From NCBI GenBank assembly GCA_016196565.1, contig JACPXK010000065.1, forward strand, positions 1 through 42,474: a DNA stretch of 42,474 bases, in the 5' to 3' direction. Shown piece after piece: positions 31,048-39,280 of this stretch. The stretch comes from Candidatus Omnitrophota bacterium (GTDB lineage Bacteria; Omnitrophota; Omnitrophia; Omnitrophales; Aquincolibacteriaceae). Position 1 is the stretch's first letter, and every line of letters starts with the position of its first letter. The notes beneath the pieces are model-generated. The model ran no database searches. It saw nothing but the letters and a program-made list of their open reading frames with translations, and was not told where the DNA came from. A program made the position numbers and the translations under genes.

Positions 31048-31686
31048 ATGGACCAACCCCTCAAGTGGTTTGAGGAACACAAACTTGTCGCACTCATTCG
31101 CTCCAGTTCCGCAGAAGATGCCGAAGAAATGATCAAAGCCGCACTTGCCGGCGGATTTCATCTTTTCGAAATTTCCATGCAAACCCCGCAAGTCATACGC
31201 CTGCTGGAAAATTATTCTAAAAAAGAAGGCTGCCTGTTCGGAGCCGGAGCCGTCATTGACGGTGAAATGGCACAGCGTGCCATTAAGGCCGGAGCCCGTT
31301 TTATCACCAGCCATTACACGGACCGGGATGTGATCAGTGTGGCCAAAAATAATGATGTCTTTGTCATTCAAGGGGTTTTGACTCCCACGGAAGCCGTGAA
31401 TGCCTATCAATTAGGCGCGGATTTAATCAAAATTTATCCGGCAGATACTGCCGGCGGACCTGCCTTTGCCAAATCCCTTCGAGGGGCTTTACCCTTTTTG
31501 AAACTCGCGGCCTCCGGGGGAGTTTCTATGGAAAATGCCTGGGAATACCTGAAATACTGTACCTCGGTTCATCTGGGGAAGGCCATTTTCGATAAGGCCC
31601 TGGTGCGGGCCAATAATTGGGCCGAAATCTCCGAAAGGGCCCGTCAATTCACTCAAAAACTCGAAGCCGCCAAGGTTTCTAAGTGA
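31048..31686 (+). CDS. eda: KDPG / KHG-type aldolase
   Basis: A 212-aa class I aldolase that would cleave 2-keto-3-deoxy-6-phosphogluconate, or the related 4-hydroxy-2-ketoglutarate. The barrel carries LVALIRSSSAEDAEEMIKAAL, FEISMQTPQ, GAGAVIDGEMAQRAIKAGARFITSH, GVLTPTEAVNAYQLGADLIKIYPAD with the Schiff-base lysine, and the phosphate loop LKLAASGGVSMENA. The start at 31048 is set by the promoter. KDPG activity would imply an Entner-Doudoroff branch, but edd is not in the window, so substrate choice is open. Confidence 0.9.
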   Translation: MDQPLKWFEEHKLVALIRSSSAEDAEEMIKAALAGGFHLFEISMQTPQVIRLLENYSKKEGCLFGAGAVIDGEMAQRAIKAGARFITSHYTDRDVISVAKNNDVFVIQGVLTPTEAVNAYQLGADLIKIYPADTAGGPAFAKSLRGALPFLKLAASGGVSMENAWEYLKYCTSVHLGKAIFDKALVRANNWAEISERARQFTQKLEAAKVSK

Positions 31687-31710
31687 TTGATAGAAGAATC
31701 TAACCTGCAA

Positions 31711-31738
31711 TTGACAATTCGCTTTTCCTCATTATAAT
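31711..31738 (+). promoter_or_regulatory. Consensus promoter of the hydrolase-like/ilv/leu/aro operon
   Basis: TTGACA (31711-31716), 16 bp, TATAAT (31733-31738): exact hexamers. The predicted start near 31745 leaves a 40-nt leader with AAGGA before the paired ATGs (31785, 31788). No attenuator leader peptide rich in Leu, Ile or Val is visible. Confidence 0.7.
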
Positions 31739-31784
31739 AACCACTGTCTTTTCAGGCAGTTACGTCAATCCTGAAGGAAAATCC

Positions 31785-32591
31785 ATGATGCAATACAAAT
31801 CAAAGGGGATTTTAGTCCTCTTTTTTGTCTTTTTATTTAGTTCTTTGATAGCTCAGGCGACAGCCGATAACTTTTCCGGCACAATTCCAACCGGTTTGCT
31901 GGAACTTAAAGACTATAAATATCCGGTTTTTCTTTATGTTCCGCCCACTTATGAGCCGGATAAGGATTACCCGCTTTTAATCGCCCTTTCGGGGGAAGGG
32001 GAAACTCCGGAAAAGAATATGGAATACTGGTCCGGCATGGCAAAAAGAAATAATGTCATCGTTCTTTCGCCGGTGTCGATGTGGGCGAAGGATATGCCGG
32101 GCAATTTAGACAAATGGCTGATTGGGCTCAAAGATGATGTGATGGACCGTTACCGGATTTCTCCCCAAAGAGTTTATCTGGTGGGAAGAAATAAAAGCGC
32201 CCATTATGCTTCTTATTTGGGGGTGAATTATCCGGATGAATTTTCGGCGGTGGCCATGGTGGGCGGATCCGTCACCGGCATCTTTGACAAGCTGATGAAA
32301 TTTCAGACGAGTCCGGAAAGACAGCGGCCGTTACTCATGATGGTTCCGGAAGAACAAAGCCAAGTCCTCAAAGAAACCGAACAAAGGGCTTATGAATTCG
32401 AGAAGAAGGGTTATCCGGTTTATTTAAAAAAAATCGCCAAAGGCGAAGACGTTTCGTCGAATGATTTTAAAAAGCAAATTCTGGATTGGTTCGAAGAAAA
32501 AAGCAAAGACTGGCAAGACAACATTAAAAAATCAAAAAAGACATTCAAAGCAAAGTGGAATAAAGGAGTAAAAGACTTTTTCGCTCTATGA
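31785..32591 (+). CDS. Exported alpha/beta-hydrolase-like protein lacking the nucleophile Ser
   Basis: A 268-aa protein with signal peptide (about 1-28, ending AQATA). The fold resembles esterase/PHB-depolymerase-type hydrolases: YPVFLYVPPTYEPDKDYPLLIALSGEGET, NVIVLSPVS, RYRISPQRVYLVGRNKSAHYASYLGVNYPDEFSAVAMVGGS in pieces. At the nucleophile elbow, where relatives have G-x-S-x-G, this has Gly134-Arg-Asn136-Lys-Ser138, so the catalytic Ser appears replaced. The C-terminus is a Lys-rich helix. Catalysis is unlikely; binding is possible. Its stop overlaps the ilvB ATG by 4 bp, an odd pairing of an exported protein with a cytoplasmic biosynthetic enzyme. Confidence 0.8.
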   Translation: MMQYKSKGILVLFFVFLFSSLIAQATADNFSGTIPTGLLELKDYKYPVFLYVPPTYEPDKDYPLLIALSGEGETPEKNMEYWSGMAKRNNVIVLSPVSMWAKDMPGNLDKWLIGLKDDVMDRYRISPQRVYLVGRNKSAHYASYLGVNYPDEFSAVAMVGGSVTGIFDKLMKFQTSPERQRPLLMMVPEEQSQVLKETEQRAYEFEKKGYPVYLKKIAKGEDVSSNDFKKQILDWFEEKSKDWQDNIKKSKKTFKAKWNKGVKDFFAL

Positions 32592-34288
32592 AACTTACCG
32601 GCGCTAAAATCATGATCAAGTGTTTGGAAATGGAAGGCGTGGATTATGTTTTCGGCCTTCCCGGGGGGGCCATTCTTCCCACCTTTGATGCGCTTTACGA
32701 TTCCAAATTAAAATTCATTCTGGTCCGCCACGAACAGGGGGCTGCCCATATGGCCGACGGCTATGGCCGTGCCACAGGACGTCCCGGGGTTTGCCTGGTG
32801 ACTTCCGGTCCGGGAGCCACGAATACCGTGACGGGGCTTGCCACGGCCTATATGGATTCCGTGCCCGTGGTTTGCATTACCGGCCAGGTGGCCACTCATG
32901 CCATCGGATCCGATGCCTTTCAGGAAGCCGATGTGGTGGGAATTACGCGTCCGGTCACCAAACACAATTTCCTCATCAAAAATGTCAAGGATATCGCCCG
33001 TGTGATGCGGGAAGCCTTCTATATTGCTTCGACCGGAAGACCCGGTCCGGTGCTGGTGGATTTCCCTGTGGATGTCAGTCGCGCCGAAACAGAATTTGAA
33101 TGGCCCGAAGAAGTTTATATTCGCAGTTACCGGCCTTACATCGCCACGAACGGCACACTTCAATCTTCCACCAAAGAGCAAATTCAAAAAGCGGCCGAAG
33201 CCATTATGAAATCCAAAAAACCCTGCCTTTATGTGGGCGGCGGTGCTGTGGTTTCGGGAGCTCATAAGGAACTCCTCGAACTCGCGGATAAAACCGGCAT
33301 TCCGGTCACGACGACGGTGCTGGGGCTGGGAGTTTTTCCTGAAACGCATCCTTCATCGCTTCACATGCTCGGCATGCACGGAACACATTATGCCAATTAT
33401 TCCGTACAAGGGTCCGATATGCTCATTGCCGTAGGAGCGCGTTTTGACGACCGGGTGACGGGGAAAATCGATATGTTTGCTCCGCACGCGAAAATTGTTC
33501 ATATTGATATCGATCCGGCCTCGATTTCCAAAGTGGTGAAGGTGCATTATCCGATCATCGGGGATGTCAAATCGGTCTTGAAAGAATTGAATAAATCAGT
33601 AGGAGATTTGCGGCCGCAGATTAAAGATTGGCTCGATCAAATTCAGGAATGGAAGAAGAAACATCCGCTTAAATACAATCAAACCGGGTCCGAAATCCGC
33701 CAGGAATATGTGATTGAAAAAATCGGGGAAATCACGAAGCACAAGGCCGTGGTGACAACCGGTGTCGGCCAGCACCAAATGTGGACGGCCCAATGGTATG
33801 GTTTTAATTCGCCGCGAAGCATGATCACCTCCGGCGGTCTCGGGACCATGGGATTTGGTTTTCCCTCCGCGATCGGTGCGCAGCTTGCCCGTCCGGGTGA
33901 AACCGTGATTTGCATCGATGGCGACGGTTCTTTTCAAATGACCATGTGCGAACTTGTGACGGCTGCTTATTATAAAATCCCGGTGAAACTTTTCATTATG
34001 GACAATTCCCATCATGGCATGGTGCGCCAGTGGCAGGAACTTTTTTACCACAAACGCTATTCCGCCAGCCAGCTTGGGCCTTCGAATCCGGATTTTGTGA
34101 AAATGGCCGAGGCCTGCGGCATGCATGCTATCCGGGTCAGCCAAAAGGAAGAAGTTGTCCCTGCGATCGAAAAGGCGCTTGCCCATGACGGGCCGGTCCT
34201 TGTGCATGTTTTGGTGGCCAAATCAGACAACGTTTATCCTATGGTCCCGGCGGGACACGCCCTTGACCAAGTGATGGACATGGCATAG
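32588..34288 (+). CDS. ilvB: Acetolactate synthase, large (catalytic) subunit
   Basis: TPP-dependent condensation of pyruvate with pyruvate or 2-ketobutyrate, the first common step to valine, leucine and isoleucine. The catalytic Glu lies in LVRHEQGAAHMADGYGRATG. FAD/TPP-fold blocks such as TSGPGATNTVTGLATAYMDS and GVGQHQMWTAQWY follow, with the TPP motif CIDGDGSFQMT and the segment KLFIMDNSHHGMVRQWQELF near the C-terminus. Length 566 aa is normal. It is followed by ilvN after two perfect hairpins. Confidence 0.97.
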   Translation: MKLTGAKIMIKCLEMEGVDYVFGLPGGAILPTFDALYDSKLKFILVRHEQGAAHMADGYGRATGRPGVCLVTSGPGATNTVTGLATAYMDSVPVVCITGQVATHAIGSDAFQEADVVGITRPVTKHNFLIKNVKDIARVMREAFYIASTGRPGPVLVDFPVDVSRAETEFEWPEEVYIRSYRPYIATNGTLQSSTKEQIQKAAEAIMKSKKPCLYVGGGAVVSGAHKELLELADKTGIPVTTTVLGLGVFPETHPSSLHMLGMHGTHYANYSVQGSDMLIAVGARFDDRVTGKIDMFAPHAKIVHIDIDPASISKVVKVHYPIIGDVKSVLKELNKSVGDLRPQIKDWLDQIQEWKKKHPLKYNQTGSEIRQEYVIEKIGEITKHKAVVTTGVGQHQMWTAQWYGFNSPRSMITSGGLGTMGFGFPSAIGAQLARPGETVICIDGDGSFQMTMCELVTAAYYKIPVKLFIMDNSHHGMVRQWQELFYHKRYSASQLGPSNPDFVKMAEACGMHAIRVSQKEEVVPAIEKALAHDGPVLVHVLVAKSDNVYPMVPAGHALDQVMDMA

Positions 34289-34289
34289 C

Positions 34290-34343
34290 CCTGAGACCAA
34301 TGTCTCAGGACAATAAGCGAATCGAAACTGGATGTTTCGATTC
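34290..34343 (+). promoter_or_regulatory. Two perfect hairpins between ilvB and ilvN
   Basis: CCTGAGAC-CAAT-GTCTCAGG (34290-34309), an 8-bp stem, and GAATCGAAAC-TGGAT-GTTTCGATTC (34319-34343), a 10-bp stem. Neither has a T-run. The second ends 3 nt before the GGAG of ilvN. Likely roles are RNA processing, stability or tuning of the IlvB:IlvN ratio. Confidence 0.6.
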
Positions 34344-34355
34344 ATTGGAGATCTT

Positions 34356-34919
34356 ATGAAACATACGATTTCGGTGATGGTAGAAAATCATTTCGGGGTT
34401 TTGACGCATGTGGCGGGGCTTTTTTCCGCGCGAGGATTTAATATCGACAGCCTCACGGTCGGAGAAACCCAGGATGCCACGGTTTCCCGCATGACCATTA
34501 CGGTTCATGGCGATGACCGTATCGTCGAACAAATCGTCAAGCAGCTCGACAAACTTATTGATGTGATCAAGGTTGAAGACATCACCAGTGACGAAATTAT
34601 CGAACGCGAACTTGTTTTAGTCAAAGTTGCCGCCGAACAATCCACCCGTAATGATGTCATGCAAGTTGTGAATACCTTCCGGGCCAAAGTTGTGGACGTC
34701 AATCCTAAATCGCTGACCATTGAAGTCACGGGAGGAGAGGGGAAAATCGATGCGATGCTGGAACTCCTTCGCCCCCTGGGAATTCTTGAGGTAGTCCGCA
34801 CGGGAATGATCGCCATGGCTCGCCGTAATGAACTGGAAGTTCCTCCAATTAAGCCTCCGGCCTCGGCCAAAACGAAATCATCCAAACGGACTGCCGCAAA
34901 AGTTAAAGCGGACGAATAG
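34356..34919 (+). CDS. ilvN: Acetolactate synthase, small (regulatory) subunit
   Basis: A 187-aa regulatory partner of IlvB that confers feedback inhibition, normally by valine. The N-terminal ACT domain (about 1-75) begins KHTISVMVENHFGVLTHVAGLFSARGFNIDSLTVG. The second domain (about 80-160) includes ERELVLVKVAAE and ends ILEVVRTGMIAMAR. A Lys-rich tail (about 165-187) extends slightly beyond the family norm. ATG at 34356 is chosen over an in-frame ATG at 34332 because GGAG lies 5 nt before it and the earlier ATG falls in a hairpin loop. Confidence 0.96.
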   Translation: MKHTISVMVENHFGVLTHVAGLFSARGFNIDSLTVGETQDATVSRMTITVHGDDRIVEQIVKQLDKLIDVIKVEDITSDEIIERELVLVKVAAEQSTRNDVMQVVNTFRAKVVDVNPKSLTIEVTGGEGKIDAMLELLRPLGILEVVRTGMIAMARRNELEVPPIKPPASAKTKSSKRTAAKVKADE

Positions 34920-34934
34920 TTCATCTTTTTCTTC

Positions 34935-35008
34935 GTCATTCTGAGGAGCGAAGCGACGAAGAATCTCGCTTTTAAAACGAGATCCTTCACTTCGTTCAGG
35001 ATGACGAG
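34935..35008. repeat. Intergenic dispersed palindromic repeat pair
   Basis: The left unit starts CGTCATTCTGAGGAGCGAAG and runs to ATCTCG (34935-34969). The right unit is an inverted relative ending CAGGATGACGAG. Together they form a large imperfect palindrome, with CGAGAT/ATCTCG arms, around CTTTTAAAA. It lies between ilvN and ilvC. Related units are at 11781, 19458 and 20897. Confidence 0.7.
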
Positions 35009-35039
35009 AAAATCTTATTAAGCAAAAGAAAGGATTATC

Positions 35040-36086
35040 ATGGCAAAAATTTATTACGACAAAGATGCGGACTTAAAATACCTTAAAGGTAAAAAAGTGG
35101 CCATTGTCGGTTACGGCATTCAGGGCCGCGGGCAGGGGCTTAACCTGCGTGATTCGGGAGTCGACGTCATTATTGCCCAGCGGAAGGGCGGCAAAAATTA
35201 TGACCTCGCGATTGAGGATGGTTTTCACCCGGTTGAAGCCGATGAAGCCGCCGGGAAAGCCGATGTCATTCAAATCCTGGCTCAGGATCATTTGCAGGCC
35301 GAGATTTATGAAAAAAGCATTGCCCCACATTTAAAACCGGGCAAGGCCCTTTTATTTTCTCACGGCTTTAATATTCATTTTGGGTACATCAAGCCGCCGA
35401 AAAATGTGGATGTGTACATGGTGGCCCCGAAAGGTCCGGGCGCTTTGGTGCGCACGCAATTTATGGAAGGCGGCGGAGTGCCGTGCCTCGTGGCCATTCA
35501 TCAAGACGCGAGCGGTAATGCCTTGAAGCTGGCGCTGGCCCATGCCAAGGCCATCGGCGGAACACGGGCCGGTGTGATCGAAACCAATTTCAAAGAAGAA
35601 ACCGAAACCGATCTTTTCGGAGAACAATCGGTTCTTTGCGGGGGCTTAAGCGAACTGATCCGCGCCGGTTATGACACTTTGGTGGAAGCCGGTTATCAGC
35701 CTGAGATGGCGTATTTCGAATGCCTTCACGAAGTGAAATTAATCGTGGATGCCATTTTCGTGCACGGAATTTCAGGCATGCACCGGCGTGTTTCCGATAC
35801 CGCCGAGTACGGCGATTACACCCGCGGCAAACGCGTGATTACCGCGGCCACTCGTGCCGAGATGAAGAAAATCTTAAAAGAAATTCAATCCGGCGATTTT
35901 GCCCGCGAATGGATTGCCGAAAATAAAAAAGGCCGGCCTCTTTACAACAAACTCCGCCAGGAATGCGACAGTCACCCCGTGGAAAAAGTGGGGGCGGAAC
36001 TGCGCGGCATGATGCACTGGATTTCGGGGGCCGACTCCAAAGTCTCTAACAAACCGGCCGCCAAAAAGGAAAAAGTAAAAAGCTAA
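35040..36086 (+). CDS. ilvC: Ketol-acid reductoisomerase
   Basis: Reduces and isomerises acetolactate or acetohydroxybutyrate to the dihydroxy acid with NAD(P)H and magnesium. The N-terminal nucleotide-binding motif [22 protein letters not shown] is followed by the loop QRKGGKNYD, which replaces the usual NADPH loop and resembles the verrucomicrobial variant. The metal-binding helical domain includes [20 protein letters not shown] and [16 protein letters not shown]. Length 348 aa is the short class I form with a Lys-rich tail. It sits 120 bp after ilvN, the gap filled by the repeat, and overlaps leuA by one base. Confidence 0.96.
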   Translation: MAKIYYDKDADLKYLKGKKVAIVGYGIQGRGQGLNLRDSGVDVIIAQRKGGKNYDLAIEDGFHPVEADEAAGKADVIQILAQDHLQAEIYEKSIAPHLKPGKALLFSHGFNIHFGYIKPPKNVDVYMVAPKGPGALVRTQFMEGGGVPCLVAIHQDASGNALKLALAHAKAIGGTRAGVIETNFKEETETDLFGEQSVLCGGLSELIRAGYDTLVEAGYQPEMAYFECLHEVKLIVDAIFVHGISGMHRRVSDTAEYGDYTRGKRVITAATRAEMKKILKEIQSGDFAREWIAENKKGRPLYNKLRQECDSHPVEKVGAELRGMMHWISGADSKVSNKPAAKKEKVKS

Positions 36087-37636
36087 TGCCTGATAAAAAA
36101 AGAAAAATTTATATTTTTGACACGACCCTTCGCGACGGAGAACAATCTCCGGGTGCGTCCCTGACGCCCGATGAAAAGTTAAAAATCGCCAAACAGCTGG
36201 AAAAGTTGAATGTCGATGTGATCGAGGCGGGTTTCCCGGCTTCCAGTCCCGGCGAAATGCAGGGTGTGCGCATGATTGCCGAGACCATCAAAAAGCCCGT
36301 GATCTGCGGTCTTTCCCGTATGGTGGCCTCCGACATCGATGCCTGCCGCCGTGCTTTAGAGCCGGCGCGTCATAAAAGGCTGCATGTTTTTTTGGCGACT
36401 TCCCAGATTCACCGGCAATACAAATTAAAAAAAGGTAAAAAGGAAATCCTGAGTATGGCGGCCGAACATATCCGTTCTGCCAAAAAGGATTTCAAACAAA
36501 TCGAATTTTCCCCGGAGGATGCCTCGCGCACCGAGCCGAAATTTTTGATCGAAGCCGTGCGTGCCGCCATTGACGCGGGCGCGACTTCCATCAATATTCC
36601 CGATACCGTGGGCTATACCGTTCCCGAGGAATTCTCGGATCTGATTCATTTGCTCATTAAGAAAAATCCGGAACTTGGTAAATCCGTAGTTTTGTCCGTC
36701 CATTGTCATAATGATTTAGGACTCGCTGTGGCCAATTCCTTGGCCGCTGTTTTGGCGGGAGCCAATCAGGTGGAGTGCACGATCAACGGCATTGGCGAAC
36801 GGGCGGGGAATGCTTCGCTCGAAGAATTCGTGATGGCGCTTGATACGCGCCGTGATTTTGTGGATTGTTACACGGATATTGTGTTTAAAGAAATTATGAA
36901 AACCTCACGTTTGGTTTCGCATTTGACCGGCATGGTGGTGCAGCCCAACAAAGCGATTGTGGGCCGCAATGCCTTTTCGCACGAATCCGGCATTCATCAA
37001 GACGGCGTTTTGAAAAAGCGGCAGACTTATGAAATTATCGATCCTAAAAGAATCGGCCTCTCGGGAAGCCAGCTGATTTTGGGAAAACTTTCCGGCCGTC
37101 ATGCCTTCAACGAACGGGTCAAAAAACTTGGATTCAGTTTGAATGAATCCGAACTCGATCATGCCTTTAAGCGTTTTAAAGAGCTTGCGGACAAGAAAAA
37201 ATATGTTTTCGATGAAGACATCGAGGCCGTTTTGGAAGAAGGCCTTGCCGTCATTCCGGAAATTTGGAAATTGGAACACGTTCGCGCGGTCAGTGAAAGC
37301 GGGAAACCGGCTCATGCCGCGGTTCGTTTGACCTTTAAGGGAAAAACTCATGAAATTACCTCGGAAGGGGACGGACCGATAGAAGCCTGCTACAAAGCGA
37401 TTGAAAAAATTGTGAATTCCGGCGCCCGCGTGGTGCATTACGGCATTCAGTCGGTCACCGGCGGTAAGGACGCCTTGGGCGAAGTGGTGGTAAAACTCGT
37501 GGTCAAAGGCCGCGAGGTGACCGGCCGGGGCACGAGCACGGATATTATCGAAGCCAGTGTGAAGGCCTATCTTTTCGCTTTGAATAAAATTTCATCCCAT
37601 ATTCTTTCCCAAGATCAAGAACCATCGCCGGTGTGA
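36086..37636 (+). CDS. leuA: 2-isopropylmalate synthase
   Basis: Condenses 2-ketoisovalerate with acetyl-CoA, the first step of leucine synthesis. The TIM barrel carries IFDTTLRDGEQSPGASLTPDEKLKIA, AGFPASSPGE, SVHCHNDLGLAVANS and TINGIGERAGNASLEE. The C-terminal LeuA dimer/regulatory domain (about 385-505) includes EITSEGDGPIEACYKAIEKI and GRGTSTDIIEASVKAYL, so leucine feedback is expected from family knowledge. Length 516 aa is normal. It is distinguished from cimA by the EAGFPASS block. The stop overlaps the aroE GTG. Confidence 0.97.
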   Translation: MPDKKRKIYIFDTTLRDGEQSPGASLTPDEKLKIAKQLEKLNVDVIEAGFPASSPGEMQGVRMIAETIKKPVICGLSRMVASDIDACRRALEPARHKRLHVFLATSQIHRQYKLKKGKKEILSMAAEHIRSAKKDFKQIEFSPEDASRTEPKFLIEAVRAAIDAGATSINIPDTVGYTVPEEFSDLIHLLIKKNPELGKSVVLSVHCHNDLGLAVANSLAAVLAGANQVECTINGIGERAGNASLEEFVMALDTRRDFVDCYTDIVFKEIMKTSRLVSHLTGMVVQPNKAIVGRNAFSHESGIHQDGVLKKRQTYEIIDPKRIGLSGSQLILGKLSGRHAFNERVKKLGFSLNESELDHAFKRFKELADKKKYVFDEDIEAVLEEGLAVIPEIWKLEHVRAVSESGKPAHAAVRLTFKGKTHEITSEGDGPIEACYKAIEKIVNSGARVVHYGIQSVTGGKDALGEVVVKLVVKGREVTGRGTSTDIIEASVKAYLFALNKISSHILSQDQEPSPV

Positions 37637-38484
37637 AAGCGCCTTTCCAGCTTTACGGAATTTTCGGTTATCCCCTAGGTCATACCCTTTCTCCCCGCAT
37701 GCAGGAAGCCGCTTTTGAGGCGGCCGGAATTAAAGCCTATTATTTGGTGTTTGAACTCGATCGCCTTCATTTTCACAAACTCATGAAAAAAATTTCGCGG
37801 CTTCTTTTGAACGGATTCAATGTCACCGTTCCTTATAAAGGAGAGATTCTCCCTTATCTGGACCGTTTGAGCCCGGAAGCCAAAGCTGTAAAAGCGGTGA
37901 ACACGGTTTATCGTTCCGGCTCCCGGTGGATTGGAACCAATACGGATATTTATGGTTTTCTCACATCGTTACGCCGTGACGGCTGCTTCAATCCGCGCGG
38001 AAAAAAAATATTGGCGCTCGGGGCCGGAGGCAGTGCCCGTGCCGTGGTCTATGGTTTGGCCAAACAAGGGGCCCGCGAAATTCAAATGGCGGCCCGTAGG
38101 CCTTTGCGGGCTCAGGCGATAATCCGGGATTTTAAAAAATCATTCCGAAAAACCGCATTTCAAGCGCTTACGCTCAAACAGAATGATTTAAAAAAAGCAC
38201 TGCAAAATGCCGATCTTGTAGTGAACACGACTTCGGTGGGACTAGATCCCCGGGACCGTTCTCTGATCCCTGTTTCCGTCATCCCTCCGGCCAATCGTGG
38301 AAGAAAAATTTTATTTTTCGATCTTATTTATCACCGTCCGACCGAATTTCTAAAAAATGCCCAAAGAAAAGGGCATCACGCGGTGGGAGGCTTAGGCATG
38401 CTTCTTTTTCAAGGTGCACGGGCCTTTGAATATTGGACCGGCAAAAAAGCTCCGGTGTCCGTGATGAGAAAGGCCTTAAAATGA
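37633..38484 (+). CDS. aroE: Shikimate dehydrogenase
   Basis: NADPH-dependent reduction of 3-dehydroshikimate. Substrate-site blocks are GYPLGHTLSPRMQEAAF, NVTVPYKGEIL with the catalytic Lys, and NTDIYGFL with the catalytic Asp. NADP-binding ALGAGGSARAVVYGLAKQGA follows, with a C-terminal GLGMLLFQGARAFEYWTG. Length 283 aa is normal. GTG start at 37633 overlaps the leuA stop (GTGTGA). It belongs to the operon that later carries aroC, aroK and aroB. Confidence 0.96.
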   Translation: MKAPFQLYGIFGYPLGHTLSPRMQEAAFEAAGIKAYYLVFELDRLHFHKLMKKISRLLLNGFNVTVPYKGEILPYLDRLSPEAKAVKAVNTVYRSGSRWIGTNTDIYGFLTSLRRDGCFNPRGKKILALGAGGSARAVVYGLAKQGAREIQMAARRPLRAQAIIRDFKKSFRKTAFQALTLKQNDLKKALQNADLVVNTTSVGLDPRDRSLIPVSVIPPANRGRKILFFDLIYHRPTEFLKNAQRKGHHAVGGLGMLLFQGARAFEYWTGKKAPVSVMRKALK

Positions 38485-39263
38485 TTTTGACCGGTTTTCT
38501 CGCTTTTGTCTTCGGCTTGATCTTCGGAAGTTTTCTGAATGTATGCATTCACCGCATGCCTCAGGAAGAGTCCGTGGTCAGTCCCGGCTCCCATTGCCCG
38601 CACTGCAAAACGCCCATTGCCTTGACGGACAATGTTCCTTTGATCAGTTTTATTCTGCTCGCCGGCAAATGCCGGCATTGCCGTAAGCCCATTTCTCCCC
38701 GGTATTTTTTGGTGGAACTGGCTTCCGGATTTCTTTGGCTGTCAGTGTGGTTGATGTACGGGCCGACTCCCATGTTTGTTCCCACGGTTTTTTTGCTTTC
38801 CGTATTAATGGCCATTTCGGTAACGGACCTTGAAACCGGCCTTATTCCGGATAAACTAAGTCTTCCGGGAATTGCCGTGGGGCTTGTTATTGCGGGACTT
38901 CATCCTCCCATGATGGGAACCGATTCTTGGCAGCAGGCTTTGATTCATTCGGGGCTTGGAATTCTTGCCGGAGGAGGGGTTTTGCTCCTTATCGGCTGGT
39001 TCGGCAATATGGTTTTCCGCAAAGAAACCATGGGCGGAGGGGACATCAAATTAATGGCCATGCTTGGCGCGTTCCTTGGAATCAAAAAAGCTTTTATGGT
39101 TTTGTTTCTCGGCCCCTTCATCGCCTTGCCTTATGCTTTGTACGCTAAGTTTTCCAAGAAGCAAGAAACCATTCCTTTGGGACCCTTTCTGGCCATTGCG
39201 GGAGCCTGGGTGTTTCTCCACGCAGAAAGCATCGCAAAATATATTCCTCTTTTTAACTGGTAG
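38481..39263 (+). CDS. pilD: Type IV prepilin peptidase / leader methyltransferase
   Basis: A 260-aa aspartic peptidase of the inner membrane that cleaves and N-methylates type IV pilins or type II secretion pseudopilins. The N-terminal methylase-type part has FGSFLNVCIHRMP and two Cys pairs (Cys39-x2-Cys42, Cys64-x2-Cys67) that bind zinc in the full-length class. Catalytic aspartates lie in SVTDLETGLIPD and GGGDIKL. About seven hydrophobic segments follow. ATG at 38481 (overlapping the aroE stop) is chosen over upstream in-frame starts inside aroE. Placement in an aro operon is shared with some other bacteria. Confidence 0.94.
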   Translation: MILTGFLAFVFGLIFGSFLNVCIHRMPQEESVVSPGSHCPHCKTPIALTDNVPLISFILLAGKCRHCRKPISPRYFLVELASGFLWLSVWLMYGPTPMFVPTVFLLSVLMAISVTDLETGLIPDKLSLPGIAVGLVIAGLHPPMMGTDSWQQALIHSGLGILAGGGVLLLIGWFGNMVFRKETMGGGDIKLMAMLGAFLGIKKAFMVLFLGPFIALPYALYAKFSKKQETIPLGPFLAIAGAWVFLHAESIAKYIPLFNW

Positions 39264-39280
39264 AATGTAAGGAGTTATCT

